Below, one piece after another: positions 44,814 through 54,049 of a DNA stretch of 64,000 bases. The position numbers and the translations under genes are program-made. Numbering within the stretch: the stretch's first letter is position 1; each line of letters starts with the position of its first letter. Source of the stretch: Candidatus Phycosocius spiralis (lineage in GTDB: Bacteria; Pseudomonadota; Alphaproteobacteria; Caulobacterales; Aquidulcibacteraceae); assembly GCF_030158815.1 (NCBI RefSeq), contig NZ_BPFZ01000011.1, positions 20,786 through 84,785 on the forward strand, written 5' to 3'. Below the pieces are notes generated by a model. That model searched no databases and was not told where the DNA came from. It was given only the letters and a program-made list of their open reading frames with translations.

Positions 44814-46192
44814 AAGTTACGGGCGGAAGGCCGCGCATTTTGATCCAAAATTAAGTCGGTCAAGGCCCATACCAAAGCATCAACGCGGTCTGGGGAGCCT
44901 GAAAATCCAGGTGCACCAAAGCTGCACATTTGATCTTCCAGAGCTGGAAAATAGCCGATATGGCTAACGCGACCTTGGGTGTAGAGCACAGCTACAGGTT
45001 CTGCCCGGGCGCGCTTGGCGTGGCTGGCGTGAACGAGACGTATTGGTGCCTCAGGTGCAGCAAGGCGTAACACCGTGCGCACCAATTCCCCACCTTGATT
45101 GGCTTCAGCGACGATCAGATTGGCACCAAACTGGCTATAGGCCTTGGCTACTTTATCCGCCCATTGGTTGGGACTTAAGCCCTGCTCAGATAGATCGGCC
45201 AAAACAATGGCGCGGCGACTTGGGCCATTCCCACCTGCAGCAGCAACAATGATACCGCACAAATCTGCTTTTTCGCCCAAGCTCACAGGTGGGTCGACCG
45301 CTACCACAATCCGATCATAGGTGCCTTCAAATGCCGTAGTGCGCGCCGAAGCAATCGCTTGTCGATCCCACAACGCGCCAGCAGGGTCTTCGATAAGATC
45401 GCCATCAAGTTCCTGACGCGCCCAGATTGTGCCGTGCCAACGGGCGGTCAAATCCTCTAAAAAGCCTTCCGACAAAAAGTGCTCATTATCGGCGGTTGCG
45501 GAGCGTGTAACGACACAGCTTGGGTCATTCAAGAGTGCTTTTAGGGCGGGTATAGGACGTGGTGTGGTCGATAAGACCAGTTTTGGATTTCGACCAAGGC
45601 GTAAAGCTGGGCGCAAGGTTGCAAACATATCATCAGGCTTGGCCCAAGCTGCTAACTCATCTCCCCAAGCACCATCAAATTGAGGCCCCCGCAGACTGTC
45701 TGGGTCTTCAGCCGAGAATAAAAGCGCATGACCTCCATTAGGCCATACAAGCCGTCGGCGAGATATTTCATATTTTGGGCGGTTCATGGGTGGTGCGATG
45801 GCTTGTAAGCCCGACTCGCCCTCTACCATCACATCGCGGACATCCGCGAACGTGGGACCAATCAGGGCCATGCGGCTGCAGGTGGCGCTTTCCATCTGCT
45901 TACGCACCCACTCGGCCGCGGCGCGGGTTTTTCCCGACCCCCGGCCCCCTAGGATCAACCACGTCCGCCACGGGCCTGGTGGAGGAAGCTGGCTCACCCG
46001 CGCGTAAAACGCCCAAAAGTGGCGTAGGATTAACAACTCGTCTAGGCTCAGAGCTGCAAGAAGCGCGTTTCGCTTCGAGACTGGCAGCGAGGCGATTGAG
46101 TTGAAATTCCAACGCCGCAACAAGGCGGGCGCGCTCGGCTTCCGCTTTGGGCGTAAGACGGTGAGCGTCTGATTTTTCGGGTGTGAAACCAC
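44810..46192 (-). CDS. g2: GTA terminase large subunit gp2
   Basis: The DNA-packaging ATPase/nuclease. Walker A GGRGSGKT is at 82-89 and the Walker B segment FDGAWGDELA at 172-181 with Glu179; the nuclease domain is in the C-terminal half (VAVDPPVSLGEKADLCGI). Typical homology starts around residue 33 (SLPVSKRNALLAALS). The GTG start at 46192 has no ribosome-binding site, so the true start may be a downstream TTG such as 46123, and the first 30 residues are doubtful because another frame overlaps there. It directs non-specific packaging of host DNA in GTAs. Confidence 0.93.
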   Translation of the reverse strand: MVSHPKNQTLTVLRPKRKPSAPALLRRWNFNSIASLPVSKRNALLAALSLDELLILRHFWAFYARVSQLPPPGPWRTWLILGGRGSGKTRAAAEWVRKQMESATCSRMALIGPTFADVRDVMVEGESGLQAIAPPMNRPKYEISRRRLVWPNGGHALLFSAEDPDSLRGPQFDGAWGDELAAWAKPDDMFATLRPALRLGRNPKLVLSTTPRPIPALKALLNDPSCVVTRSATADNEHFLSEGFLEDLTARWHGTIWARQELDGDLIEDPAGALWDRQAIASARTTAFEGTYDRIVVAVDPPVSLGEKADLCGIIVAAAGGNGPSRRAIVLADLSEQGLSPNQWADKVAKAYSQFGANLIVAEANQGGELVRTVLRLAAPEAPIRLVHASHAKRARAEPVAVLYTQGRVSHIGYFPALEDQMCSFGAPGFSGSPDRVDALVWALTDLILDQNARPSARNL

Positions 46193-46199
46193 GTGTCAT
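45900..46199 (-). CDS. Candidate GTA gp1 (small terminase), overlapping g2
   Basis: A 99-residue frame from ATG 46199, preceded by GGAGAAAG, or 116 from a TTG at 46250. Residues 1-50 are charged, with a likely coiled coil (AEAERARLVAALEFQLNRL) that resembles a small terminase more than a random frame does; the last 40 residues, deep inside g2, are Pro/Arg/Gly rich and look less coding. In RcGTA g1 encodes the small terminase just upstream of g2. The position and better start signal support it; the long overlap is a reason for caution. Confidence 0.45.
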   Translation of the reverse strand: MTRGFTPEKSDAHRLTPKAEAERARLVAALEFQLNRLAASLEAKRASCSSEPRRVVNPTPLLGVLRAGEPASSTRPVADVVDPRGPGVGKNPRRGRVGA

Positions 46200-46430
46200 A
46201 ACTTTCTCCAAATCGTGCAGCCGCTGAAGGGCCTTTCGCCTTGGGTTCAAGCATGACTAGTTTGGGAGGTCGGTCTGAGAGAAAAAATTACAATTCGGCT
46301 TTGGCTGACCAATATCCTATAGAACAACCACCTTGCTGGTCCGGTTGGTGGAATAACGTATGGATAAGCAGTGACCCATGCAAAGGTAATTGGCGTTAAG
46401 GTCAGTTAAGTCGATCGTACCTTGGCTGAT
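46200..46430 (-). promoter_or_regulatory. Upstream region of the GTA cluster
   Basis: This gap between the GTA and the 281-residue membrane protein gene is the only place for the cluster's promoter. It holds CTTAACTGACCTTAAC read on the minus strand (46395-46410), two TTAA half-sites six bases apart, one short of the usual seven of CtrA. No -10/-35 pair was convincing. Confidence 0.3.
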
Positions 46431-47276
46431 TTAAATCAAAGCGTCCGTGCTGAGATTGGGTTGAGGCAAACAATCATCGCGACGTGCTATCGCGCCAATT
46501 AACTCACGTCCAATTAGGCTGGCTGTTCCAACATCGCCAGCAGACCAGCGCAGAACCAATGCTTTTTGGCGAAGGCTTAAAAAAGGAGCTTCCCCACCAG
46601 CCTCTGACATAGCCATGGCAGGCCCCAAACGCTTGGTCCATTTTAAGCCAAAATCGCGATTGTTTGACCAAGCCAATCCATTGACGCCGCCTGGCGGCGG
46701 TACTGGTGTAAGCGGCCCACCCTTTGGCAAAGGATATGGCCAAGGTACTGATTTTGGTGCAAAAATAAAGCTAGATTTTAGAGTTTCTTTGAGCCTAATG
46801 ACCAAGAATACATCATGATCGACTTGAAAGGCCGCCATCGAATAACCTTGTACGCGCCCGGTCAGTGCATCAAAGAATTGGCGTCGACCTGATGGGCTCA
46901 AACCCGCATCCTCGGCATCGGACAAGGCTGCTAGTACCGCATTGGGATTATAGGGGGCAAAGCCTGTTAGGTTAGCCTTGTCGCCTGCTTGCATAGGGGC
47001 ACCGATCATTAAGCGCCAAAGCGCGAAAGCACCCGTAGCGGTCGCAGCCACTATGAGGATCACTATCAAAACACCAAGCCCATAGGACACCAAGCCTGGT
47101 GCCTGTATCGCAAAAGGTGCTAAGAGCGCCAAAGCAATAAAAGCCAGTAACAAACCACCCGCAGACAGGGCCATTAAGCCACCTTCATGCCCGGCCCGGG
47201 CTTGGGCTGCTGCAAAGCCTTCTTTAAGGTCATGGAGTAGAAATTTCGGATTAAACATAAAAGGGGTGCGCGCCAT
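46431..47276 (-). CDS. Two-helix membrane protein of unknown function
   Basis: A 281-residue protein with two adjacent transmembrane helices at about 38-60 and 66-88, then a soluble domain of about 190 residues that includes FFDALTGRVQGYSMAAFQVDHDVFLVIRLKE and a Pro/Gly-rich turn PLTPVPPPGG. The layout (two helices and a cytoplasmic domain) recalls DUF3137-type proteins but I cannot assign it. It lies just upstream of the GTA cluster in the same direction, separated by about 230 bp, so it is probably not part of the GTA operon. Confidence 0.75.
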   Translation of the reverse strand: MARTPFMFNPKFLLHDLKEGFAAAQARAGHEGGLMALSAGGLLLAFIALALLAPFAIQAPGLVSYGLGVLIVILIVAATATGAFALWRLMIGAPMQAGDKANLTGFAPYNPNAVLAALSDAEDAGLSPSGRRQFFDALTGRVQGYSMAAFQVDHDVFLVIRLKETLKSSFIFAPKSVPWPYPLPKGGPLTPVPPPGGVNGLAWSNNRDFGLKWTKRLGPAMAMSEAGGEAPFLSLRQKALVLRWSAGDVGTASLIGRELIGAIARRDDCLPQPNLSTDALI

Positions 47277-47330
47277 GACACTAGTATGGCGTGACTCATA
47301 GATAAAGTGAAATCCAGACTTTGCGAAATT

Positions 47331-48485
47331 CTAAGCTAGCTTAAAATAACATTCTAAAACAGCTTCGTAGATTTGGGATAAGATTTCGATATCCCTAGTT
47401 TGCACCCTCTCATTGATCTGATGCATGGTCGCCCCCACCAAGCCAAATTCGCACACGGGGCAGTAATCCTTGATAAAGCGCGCATCGGAGGTGCCACCTG
47501 TTGTCGATAACTCAGGCCGTCGCCCGGTCACGGTCTCGCACGCATCTTGCACAATTTGGGTAAGTAGCCCCGGTTGGGTAAAAAAGGCCTCACCGGAGAC
47601 GTGAATGTTTAGTTCAATTTTAGCGCCATATAGCCGCTCGGTTTGGCTTGCTTGATCCTGCAACCAATTAGTCAGGCTTGCGCCACTATGGGCAGTATTA
47701 AACCGGATATTGAGCCGTGCTGTTGCGCGCTCTGGAATGACATTGGTCGCGGGATTGCCGACGTCTAGGGTTACGACTTCAAGATTGGACGGCTGAAATC
47801 CTTCAACGCCTTCATCGAGACAGTGATTTTGCAGCGTGCTTAACAGGCCAATCAAAGCCCGTATTGGATTGCACGCTTTATGAGGATAGGCCACATGACC
47901 TTGCACGCCTGTAACTTGGATCGTGCAGTTTAAAGAGCCGCGCCGGCCATTTTTGATCATATCGCCTAGGGCGTTGGGATTAGTCGGCTCGCCAACCAAG
48001 CAATGATCCAAGCGCTCACCTTCCGCTGTAATGGCTTCCAATAGGCGTTTGGTACCATGGAGTGCCAAGCCCTCCTCATCACCCGTGATGAGAAACGAGA
48101 TCGATCCCTTTGGATTTGGATTTCGGGTCAAATACCGCGCAGTTGCGCTGATAAAGGCAGCAATTCCGCCCTTCATATCCGCTGCGCCACGACCAATCAA
48201 AAAGCCGTCACGCAAAGCCGCTTCAAAGGGATCCACCGACCATTGCGTCAGATCACCCGTTGGCACAACATCGGTATGACCGGCAAAGCAGAAATTGGGG
48301 GACTTTGTACCATGGCGCGCGTAAAGATTATCAATATCCTCAAACCGATAGCGCTTGACCTGAAAGCCCAAATCCTTGAGTGCGCGCTCCACAACATCTA
48401 AGGCCCCAAGATCAGCTGGTGTGACGGAGGGTTTGCGAATTAAATCACATGCAAGCGCAATTGGATCCAGTTGTGTAACAGTCAT
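47331..48485 (-). CDS. dapE: Succinyl-diaminopimelate desuccinylase DapE
   Basis: DapE releases succinate from N-succinyl-LL-diaminopimelate to give LL-DAP for lysine and peptidoglycan. The 384-residue M20 peptidase-fold protein has metal ligands in FAGHTDVVP (His70), RGAADMKGG (Asp103) and GDEEG (Glu137, Glu138), and a C-terminal TTGGTSDARF segment. dapD lies two genes upstream on the same strand. Confidence 0.95.
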   Translation of the reverse strand: MTVTQLDPIALACDLIRKPSVTPADLGALDVVERALKDLGFQVKRYRFEDIDNLYARHGTKSPNFCFAGHTDVVPTGDLTQWSVDPFEAALRDGFLIGRGAADMKGGIAAFISATARYLTRNPNPKGSISFLITGDEEGLALHGTKRLLEAITAEGERLDHCLVGEPTNPNALGDMIKNGRRGSLNCTIQVTGVQGHVAYPHKACNPIRALIGLLSTLQNHCLDEGVEGFQPSNLEVVTLDVGNPATNVIPERATARLNIRFNTAHSGASLTNWLQDQASQTERLYGAKIELNIHVSGEAFFTQPGLLTQIVQDACETVTGRRPELSTTGGTSDARFIKDYCPVCEFGLVGATMHQINERVQTRDIEILSQIYEAVLECYFKLA

Positions 48486-48513
48486 AGCGCTAAACTAGGG
48501 CACAATTGGGTTT

Positions 48514-49485
48514 CTAGCCAGAGGCGGCGACCTTGCGGATCGCAGCCATGGCGGCAGCGTTACCGATGATATCTGCTCCTTCAGTCCAAACAGGCTGATC
48601 GTTCAAGATCGCTTCGACAATGCCGTCAAACTGATAGGCAAAGGTGGTGCGTCGCGGGAAGGTCTTGCGCGTGACCTGCCCTGCCCGCGTAAAGACCAAT
48701 TCCGCGCCATATTGGGGGGCCAGGGGATTGTCGATATCAAGCCGGCCTTCCTCACCCACTATGATCAGTTTAGGTGGCTGCCTGCCCGCTTCTGGATCCA
48801 TATCGCAGACCAGATCGGCTTCTAGACCGGATGGAAAGGAAAAATGCGCTTGTGTACGCCGGTCAATGCCGTCGGGCTCAAGCTCGCTCGTCGCAGTCGT
48901 TACTTGGGGCTCCTGCCCGCTAATATGGCGCAACCAGCTCACCGTATAACAACCCAAATCGGCAAGCGCACCACCGCCTTGATCGGCACGCCACCGAAAT
49001 TCGGTCGCATTGCGCACAATTGGGGCACTAAATTCGGCATAGGCTGTCTTGAGGGCACCAAGTTCGCCCGCCTTCAAAATGTCCATTACCCACACAAACA
49101 ATGGATGCCAACGGTAGTGAAAAGCCTCAATCAGCCGCAGCCCCGCTTGTTGAGCTGCCTCGACCAGAACTTTCGCTTGATCTTCATTCACAGTTGCAGG
49201 CTTTTCCAGCATCACGTGTTTGCCTGCCTCAAGGGCTTTAAGACTCCATTCAAAATGGGCGACGGGCGGCAAGGCGATATAAATCACATCAATGTCGGTG
49301 CGGGCCAAAATGTCGTCATAAGTACCAGCATGGGCTATAGCGTGGGTCATCGCAAATTCGCGGGCGCGCTCAAGGCTTGAAGCACCAATTGCAACCAAGC
49401 TTGCGTTAGGATGATCGCTAATGGGATCGATCAATGCGGACTTTGCGATCCGTGCTGCCCCTAAAATCGCAAACCTTAAATGCAT
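48514..49485 (-). CDS. Gfo/Idh/MocA-family oxidoreductase
   Basis: A 323-residue NAD(P)-dependent dehydrogenase-like protein. The Rossmann start is ILGAARIAKSAL and the family's catalytic Lys lies in MLEKPATV; the C-terminal domain has RWRADQGGGALADLGCY. Substrates are usually sugars or polyols, not decided here. It interrupts the dapD-dapE pair, which suggests loose operon membership. Confidence 0.88.
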   Translation of the reverse strand: MHLRFAILGAARIAKSALIDPISDHPNASLVAIGASSLERAREFAMTHAIAHAGTYDDILARTDIDVIYIALPPVAHFEWSLKALEAGKHVMLEKPATVNEDQAKVLVEAAQQAGLRLIEAFHYRWHPLFVWVMDILKAGELGALKTAYAEFSAPIVRNATEFRWRADQGGGALADLGCYTVSWLRHISGQEPQVTTATSELEPDGIDRRTQAHFSFPSGLEADLVCDMDPEAGRQPPKLIIVGEEGRLDIDNPLAPQYGAELVFTRAGQVTRKTFPRRTTFAYQFDGIVEAILNDQPVWTEGADIIGNAAAMAAIRKVAASG

Positions 49486-49494
49486 GGTGTTCCC

Positions 49495-49977
49495 CTATCC
49501 GCCATTTGGTTCTTCGGGTGATAATGGCGGCAAATTATCCCAGCCAAAGGCATATTCCGTTGGGCCATGAAGGTCTAAGCAAGCAAGTCGGGCCATCCCG
49601 TCTTCGAGGGTTGGGATGTCATCTCGCGGAATCCACCAAAACGCCATATGGGCGCTACCAAGTGGATCAAACCAGTCTTTGCGTTGGTTATAGACTTTCA
49701 CATGGACAGTCTTCCAAACAAAGTGGTACAGGGCCTTGGGCATCTGCCAAACGCTCATATTGACTAAAAACCGCGGGTCTTCGGCTGCGCGGATATCCAT
49801 AGCACTTCCCGCTTCCGATTTAAGCCGCCAGACAAAGCCATGTGCGCGTTCGGCCAGGGCATTGACCGCGTCAATACGGCTGATGAAGCCTAAAAACCTT
49901 GGATCATCTTGATCATAATTGGCACGAGCAACATTGATTTGCGCCAAAAAATGTAAGGGTGGCTGGGCAAACAGCAT
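49495..49977 (-). CDS. DUF3291 family protein
   Basis: A 160-residue protein with the DUF3291 pattern: LAQINVARANYDQDDPRFLGF near the start, FVWRLKSEAG, NMSVWQMPKALYHFVWKT, and AFWWIPRDDIPT. The family folds like dimeric alpha-beta barrel proteins and is of unknown function. It lies 9 bp before the oxidoreductase and just after dapD. Confidence 0.9.
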   Translation of the reverse strand: MLFAQPPLHFLAQINVARANYDQDDPRFLGFISRIDAVNALAERAHGFVWRLKSEAGSAMDIRAAEDPRFLVNMSVWQMPKALYHFVWKTVHVKVYNQRKDWFDPLGSAHMAFWWIPRDDIPTLEDGMARLACLDLHGPTEYAFGWDNLPPLSPEEPNGG

Positions 49978-49979
49978 GT

Positions 49980-50843
49980 TTAGTCGCGCAAAAGCTCATT
50001 GATGCCCGTTTTAGAGCGCGTTTGTGCGTCTACGGTTTTGACTATCACGGCGCATGATAGGCTGGGCCCGCCCTTTGGATCGGGCAAAGATCCCGGCACA
50101 ACAACGGCATAAGACGGTACTTCGCCGCGGAAAACCTGACCCGTCGCGCGGTCAATGATCTTGGTTGAGGCACCAAGAAAAACGCCCATTGAAATCACCG
50201 CCCCTTCGCGCACAATCACCCCTTCAGCGACTTCTGAGCGCGCGCCCACAAACACATTATCCTCAATAATGACCGGGCCAGCTTGTAGGGGCTCCAATAC
50301 CCCGCCAATGCCCGTACCGCCTGAGATATGCACATTGGCACCAATCTGCGCGCAAGAGCCCACCGTCGCCCACGTATCAATCATGGTGTTTTCGCCGACA
50401 TAGGCCCCGATATTGATAAAGCTTGGCATCAAAACCGCACCCTTGGCGATAAAGCTACCATGGCGTACAACAGCGCCAGGTACCATGCGAAAGCCCGCTT
50501 CGCGGAAATCGGCCTCATGCCAACGCGCGGTCTTTAAGGGAACTTTATCAAAAGCCCGGCCGGCATTTTGAATGGGTTGGGTGTCGTGTTCGGGATCGAT
50601 GACATAATTATCATTAAGCCGGAAGGACAAAAGCACGGCCTTCTTCAGCCACTGATGCGTCGTCCAAACGCCGTCTGCACCGCGCGTAGCCACGCGCACT
50701 TGGCCACCATCCAAACGGTTTAGCGCCTCATGCACAGCGTCGCGGACCGGGCCCACGGTCGCTGTCGTAATGGACATCCGATCATCCCATGCGGCGTTAA
50801 TCGTGGCTTCAAGTCGGATTAGATCAGTCATGGGCGTTGTCAA
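49980..50843 (-). CDS. dapD: Tetrahydrodipicolinate N-succinyltransferase DapD
   Basis: DapD succinylates tetrahydrodipicolinate, the first step of the succinylase route to diaminopimelate. The 287-residue protein has an alpha-helical N-terminus, then left-handed beta-helix hexapeptide repeats (about 105-240) with [16 protein letters not shown], the family's [12 protein letters not shown] and [12 protein letters not shown]. It shares the strand with dapE and argB. Confidence 0.95.
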   Translation of the reverse strand: MTTPMTDLIRLEATINAAWDDRMSITTATVGPVRDAVHEALNRLDGGQVRVATRGADGVWTTHQWLKKAVLLSFRLNDNYVIDPEHDTQPIQNAGRAFDKVPLKTARWHEADFREAGFRMVPGAVVRHGSFIAKGAVLMPSFINIGAYVGENTMIDTWATVGSCAQIGANVHISGGTGIGGVLEPLQAGPVIIEDNVFVGARSEVAEGVIVREGAVISMGVFLGASTKIIDRATGQVFRGEVPSYAVVVPGSLPDPKGGPSLSCAVIVKTVDAQTRSKTGINELLRD

Positions 50844-50931
50844 TTTCCGCTTATAAGGTTGGTCTTAGGCTGTTTTGCTATGCCTGTCCTTCGGGTTTGG
50901 TGCAATTGCAAGCCTCACAAGATCTTCGCCT

Positions 50932-51303
50932 TTAAAACAAACGCCCGCCATTGGGGACGCCTTGGTCTGGTGCAAAAAGCACAACTTCGCCATTTGCGTG
51001 TGGGAAACCAAGCGTGAGCACTTCAGAACGGATGGGCCCGATTTGGCGCGGCGGAAAATTGACGACGGCAGCGACTTGACGACCGACCAGTTCAGCAAGG
51101 CGATAATGCACCGTAATCTGAGCTGAGGATTTCTTAATCCCTAAAGTCGAACCAAAGTCGATCATCAAGATGTAAGATGGCTTGCGTGCTTTCTCAAAAT
51201 TTTCTGCGGCCACAATGGTGCCAACTCGGATATCCACCTTCAAGAAATCGTCGAACTCAATGGGTATAGCTGCTGGTGCGTGGGGGTCATGGCTCTTATG
51301 CAT
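50932..51303 (-). CDS. csaA: CsaA-type tRNA-binding chaperone
   Basis: A 123-residue Trbp111-like OB-fold protein. Typical blocks are FLKVDIRVGTIV, SYILMIDFG, IKKSSAQIT, AAVVNFPPRQIG and SEVLTLGF. CsaA forms dimers that bind tRNA and assist protein export in some bacteria. It stands between dapD and the HAD nucleotidase with a 3-bp gap to the latter. Confidence 0.9.
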   Translation of the reverse strand: MHKSHDPHAPAAIPIEFDDFLKVDIRVGTIVAAENFEKARKPSYILMIDFGSTLGIKKSSAQITVHYRLAELVGRQVAAVVNFPPRQIGPIRSEVLTLGFPHANGEVVLFAPDQGVPNGGRLF

Positions 51304-51306
51304 GAA

Positions 51307-52026
51307 TCAATTTGCCTGCCCAGCTGCCACCACCGCTTCCAAAAAGGCAGTCAGATCACAGGTGGCGTGGTGCACGTGGTCCGGCGTTTCATCCACTGGG
51401 CCGGCAGGGCGACCAAGAGCGGGTTCATGACTCCAATCTTTCCAAGACCAAACAAGGATGGTCGAAAAACCCAACTCGTGCGCGGTTAAAAGATTGGGCG
51501 ACATATCTTCAACCATAACTGCTTTGGAAGGCTCAACCATATGGCGCTCAATCAGTACTTCAAAAGCCTCACGCTTTGGCTTGGGCACATAACCTGTCGC
51601 CTCAATATCAAAGACATCATGAAAAATATTTTCTAGACCCAAAGCGTTGAGCGTGCGCTGCGCATGCCCGCGTGAGCCATTGGTGAACACCAGTTTGCGC
51701 CCAGGTAAGGCGGAGATCGCTGTGCGCAATTTCGGTGCAGGCACAACGGGGCTATAGTCTAGATCATGCACATAATCGAGGAAAGCAGCGGCTGGCATAT
51801 CATGCTCGTGCATCATGCCATTTAAGGTCGTACCGTAAGTCATGTACAGATCCTTTTGCTTGGCTTTTGCTGCGTCATAGTCAAGATCCAGATAACGGCC
51901 AACAAACTCGGTCATACGCACATCCATTTGCGCAAATAGATCGCATTCTGCAGGATAGAGCGTGTTATCGAGGTCAAACACCCAATCTTGTGCAAAAAAA
52001 AGCTTCTTTAAGGCCTTAAGTTTCAT
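51307..52026 (-). CDS. HAD-superfamily pyrimidine 5'-nucleotidase-like phosphatase
   Basis: A 239-residue protein of the Sdt1/pyrimidine 5'-nucleotidase group. HAD motif I is FDLDNTLY with Asp18 and Asp20, motif II is the Thr of FTNGS, motif III the Lys of [11 protein letters not shown], and motif IV the acidic VEDMSPN. It probably dephosphorylates nucleotides. Its ATG overlaps argB by 4 bp, a pairing common in alphaproteobacteria. Confidence 0.9.
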   Translation of the reverse strand: MKLKALKKLFFAQDWVFDLDNTLYPAECDLFAQMDVRMTEFVGRYLDLDYDAAKAKQKDLYMTYGTTLNGMMHEHDMPAAAFLDYVHDLDYSPVVPAPKLRTAISALPGRKLVFTNGSRGHAQRTLNALGLENIFHDVFDIEATGYVPKPKREAFEVLIERHMVEPSKAVMVEDMSPNLLTAHELGFSTILVWSWKDWSHEPALGRPAGPVDETPDHVHHATCDLTAFLEAVVAAGQAN

Positions 52027-52952
52027 GAGTGGATAAGGGTTCCTGATCCCTGATCGGTGAACAATTCGTTCAAAATAGCATGGGGGGTTCTCCCGTCGAG
52101 AATCACAACGGCTTCCACCCCCGCTTCGAGGGCACCGATCGCTGTTTCTAATTTGGGTATCATCCCGCCATGAGCAATATTTGAGCCTATCAAGTCTTTG
52201 GCGTCCTTAATCGTCATATCGGTGATCAGATTGCCATCTAAATCTTTTACGCCCTCTATATCCGTGAGCAGTAAAAAGCGCTTCGCAGTTAGTGCGCCTG
52301 CTAAGGCTCCCGCAGCCGTATCGGCATTGATGTTGAAGGTGGCACCAGCGGAGTCAACGCCGATGGGGGCAATCACCGGAACATAATCTTGCTCAGCCTT
52401 AATCAAGGTTTTGACCAATTGCGCATCGACCTCTTTGGGGTCGCCGACAAAGCCTAAATCGACTACTTGCTCGATCCGGCTTTCAGGGTCTTTACGGGTA
52501 CGTACTACTTTTTCTACGGTGAAGAGCCGCGCATCCTTGCCTGATAGACCGACCCCGCGCACATCGGCTTCGCGACCAGCTTGTGTAATCCAATGCGCCA
52601 ATTGTTTATTGACTGCACCCGACAGCACCATTTCGGCGATTTCCATGGTCGCCGAATCTGTGACGCGTAATCCGTCAACAAATTCAGACTTTACCCCTGC
52701 CCTATTCAGCATGGCACTGATGTGCGGCCCGCCGCCATGAACGACGACCGGGTGGATACCCACCAGCTTTAATAACACAACATCTGCTGCAAAGCGCTGT
52801 GCAGTCGCCTCATCGCCCATCGCGTGGCCGCCATATTTGATCACCACCGTCTCGCGGTCATAGCGCTGGATAAAGGGCAGCGCCTCCGCCAAGGTCTTGG
52901 CGGTCGCAATAGCGTTCGCAGTTTTGCTGGGAGAGGCAATGTTGGCATTCAT
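52023..52952 (-). CDS. argB: Acetylglutamate kinase ArgB
   Basis: ArgB phosphorylates N-acetylglutamate, the second step of arginine synthesis, and is often the arginine-inhibited step. The 309-residue amino-acid-kinase-fold protein has VIKYGGHAM (38-46), [23 protein letters not shown] and [22 protein letters not shown]. The hydrophobic N-terminus [27 protein letters not shown] text is typical of the alphaproteobacterial hexameric form. Confidence 0.95.
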   Translation of the reverse strand: MNANIASPSKTANAIATAKTLAEALPFIQRYDRETVVIKYGGHAMGDEATAQRFAADVVLLKLVGIHPVVVHGGGPHISAMLNRAGVKSEFVDGLRVTDSATMEIAEMVLSGAVNKQLAHWITQAGREADVRGVGLSGKDARLFTVEKVVRTRKDPESRIEQVVDLGFVGDPKEVDAQLVKTLIKAEQDYVPVIAPIGVDSAGATFNINADTAAGALAGALTAKRFLLLTDIEGVKDLDGNLITDMTIKDAKDLIGSNIAHGGMIPKLETAIGALEAGVEAVVILDGRTPHAILNELFTDQGSGTLIHS

Positions 52953-53054
52953 CTTTAGTCGATTCCCTCAGGCATCAAGGAAGGATGTTCGCTTTAGCGG
53001 GCTCTGCCCCCCCCGCCAAGTCAGTTTACCTTGGCAGTGAGGCAAACGGCTGCT

Positions 53055-53921
53055 TTAGCGAAAGGTGCTGACTTCAAATCGGCCGGTATGGGTGGCGATG
53101 CCACGCTTCATACCCTCGCTGACAAAAGGTGCTGAAACGTTGCCCATGGCATCAACAGCGATCAAGCCACCATCGCCACCTTGGGTTTCCATATCAGCCA
53201 AGGCCCCAGCACATGCAAAAGCCAAAGTCTGCCCACCATAGCGCACGCGGGCGGAGATATCCGCGGCGACGGCAGCGCGCATGAAATATTCGCCTTGCCC
53301 GGTACAAGAAACCGCCACGCGCTCATCCGCCCACGTACCCGCCCCAATCAAAGGCGTATCGCCAACCCGGCCTGGCATTTTGTTCAAAAGCCCGCCAGTT
53401 GAAGTTGCAGCTGCCAAACGTCCGCCTATGTCACGCGCCACGGCCCCAACTGTGCCATGAGCTAATTCACCAGGATCCACCTGGCGGCTAACCGCTGGGG
53501 TGTAATAAGCGTGAGGTTCTTCAATTTCTTCGAGGCCCATCTCTAGGGCAAAGGCCTTGGCCCCGTTCCCCACCAGTAAGACATGTGGAGTTTGTTCCAT
53601 GACCGCGCGCGCTGCCATGATGGGTGAGCGGAAGCCAATTAAGGCCGCCACAGCCCCCGCGCGACGCAATGAGCCGTCCATCACCGCGGCATCTAATTCA
53701 TACTCGCCATTGGCATTGGCCGAAGCACCCTTGCCCGCAACATGGAAACCAGAATCTTCCAACTCACGCACCATGGAGACAACCACGTCTAGCGCGGACA
53801 ATCCTTCTTCCAACATATCGGCACCGCGCTTCAGAACCTCTGCCATATGAGCTTCTTCGCGGTCATAGGTGCGCCCGCGTGCAGGCCCAGCCCCGCCATG
53901 AAGTGCCAATGCCCAAGCCAT
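53055..53921 (-). CDS. Isoaspartyl peptidase/L-asparaginase (Ntn hydrolase)
   Basis: A 288-residue type-III asparaginase from ATG 53921, which has AAGGAGAG before it; a start 15 codons earlier is not supported. The autocleavage and nucleophile Thr157 lies in HGTVGAVA. LHGGAG at the N-terminus and TSTGGLLNKMPGRVGD and GTGQGEYF-like SCTGQGEYFMR segments complete the family pattern. It hydrolyses beta-aspartyl dipeptides and asparagine. Divergent from the quinone oxidoreductase gene across about 130 bp. Confidence 0.92.
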   Translation of the reverse strand: MAWALALHGGAGPARGRTYDREEAHMAEVLKRGADMLEEGLSALDVVVSMVRELEDSGFHVAGKGASANANGEYELDAAVMDGSLRRAGAVAALIGFRSPIMAARAVMEQTPHVLLVGNGAKAFALEMGLEEIEEPHAYYTPAVSRQVDPGELAHGTVGAVARDIGGRLAAATSTGGLLNKMPGRVGDTPLIGAGTWADERVAVSCTGQGEYFMRAAVAADISARVRYGGQTLAFACAGALADMETQGGDGGLIAVDAMGNVSAPFVSEGMKRGIATHTGRFEVSTFR

Positions 53922-54049
53922 GAAACTCTCCTTATAACCCGCGCAAAACCAACGAGTACCCAACAAAATGAGAAATCAAAACACATCCTCTAGTACGAAG
54001 CCTAGCACTTCGCTATGCCTGACAAAACAAATTGCTCAGGAGACGCAGC

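Larger units (their letters stand above)
33538..46199 (-). mobile_element. Gene transfer agent structural gene cluster (RcGTA type)
   Basis: Fourteen recognisable genes run in RcGTA order: g2, g3, g3.5, g4, g5, g6, g8, g9, g10, g10.1, g11, g12, g13, g14 and g15, plus a candidate g1. All frames are intact, nearly all neighbours overlap by 1-17 bp or lie within about 20 bp, and no integrase, excisionase, replication or immunity gene is present, which distinguishes it from a prophage. g7 is absent. GTA particles package random host DNA; release and capsid-decoration genes are usually elsewhere in the genome and are not seen here. Confidence 0.9.
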
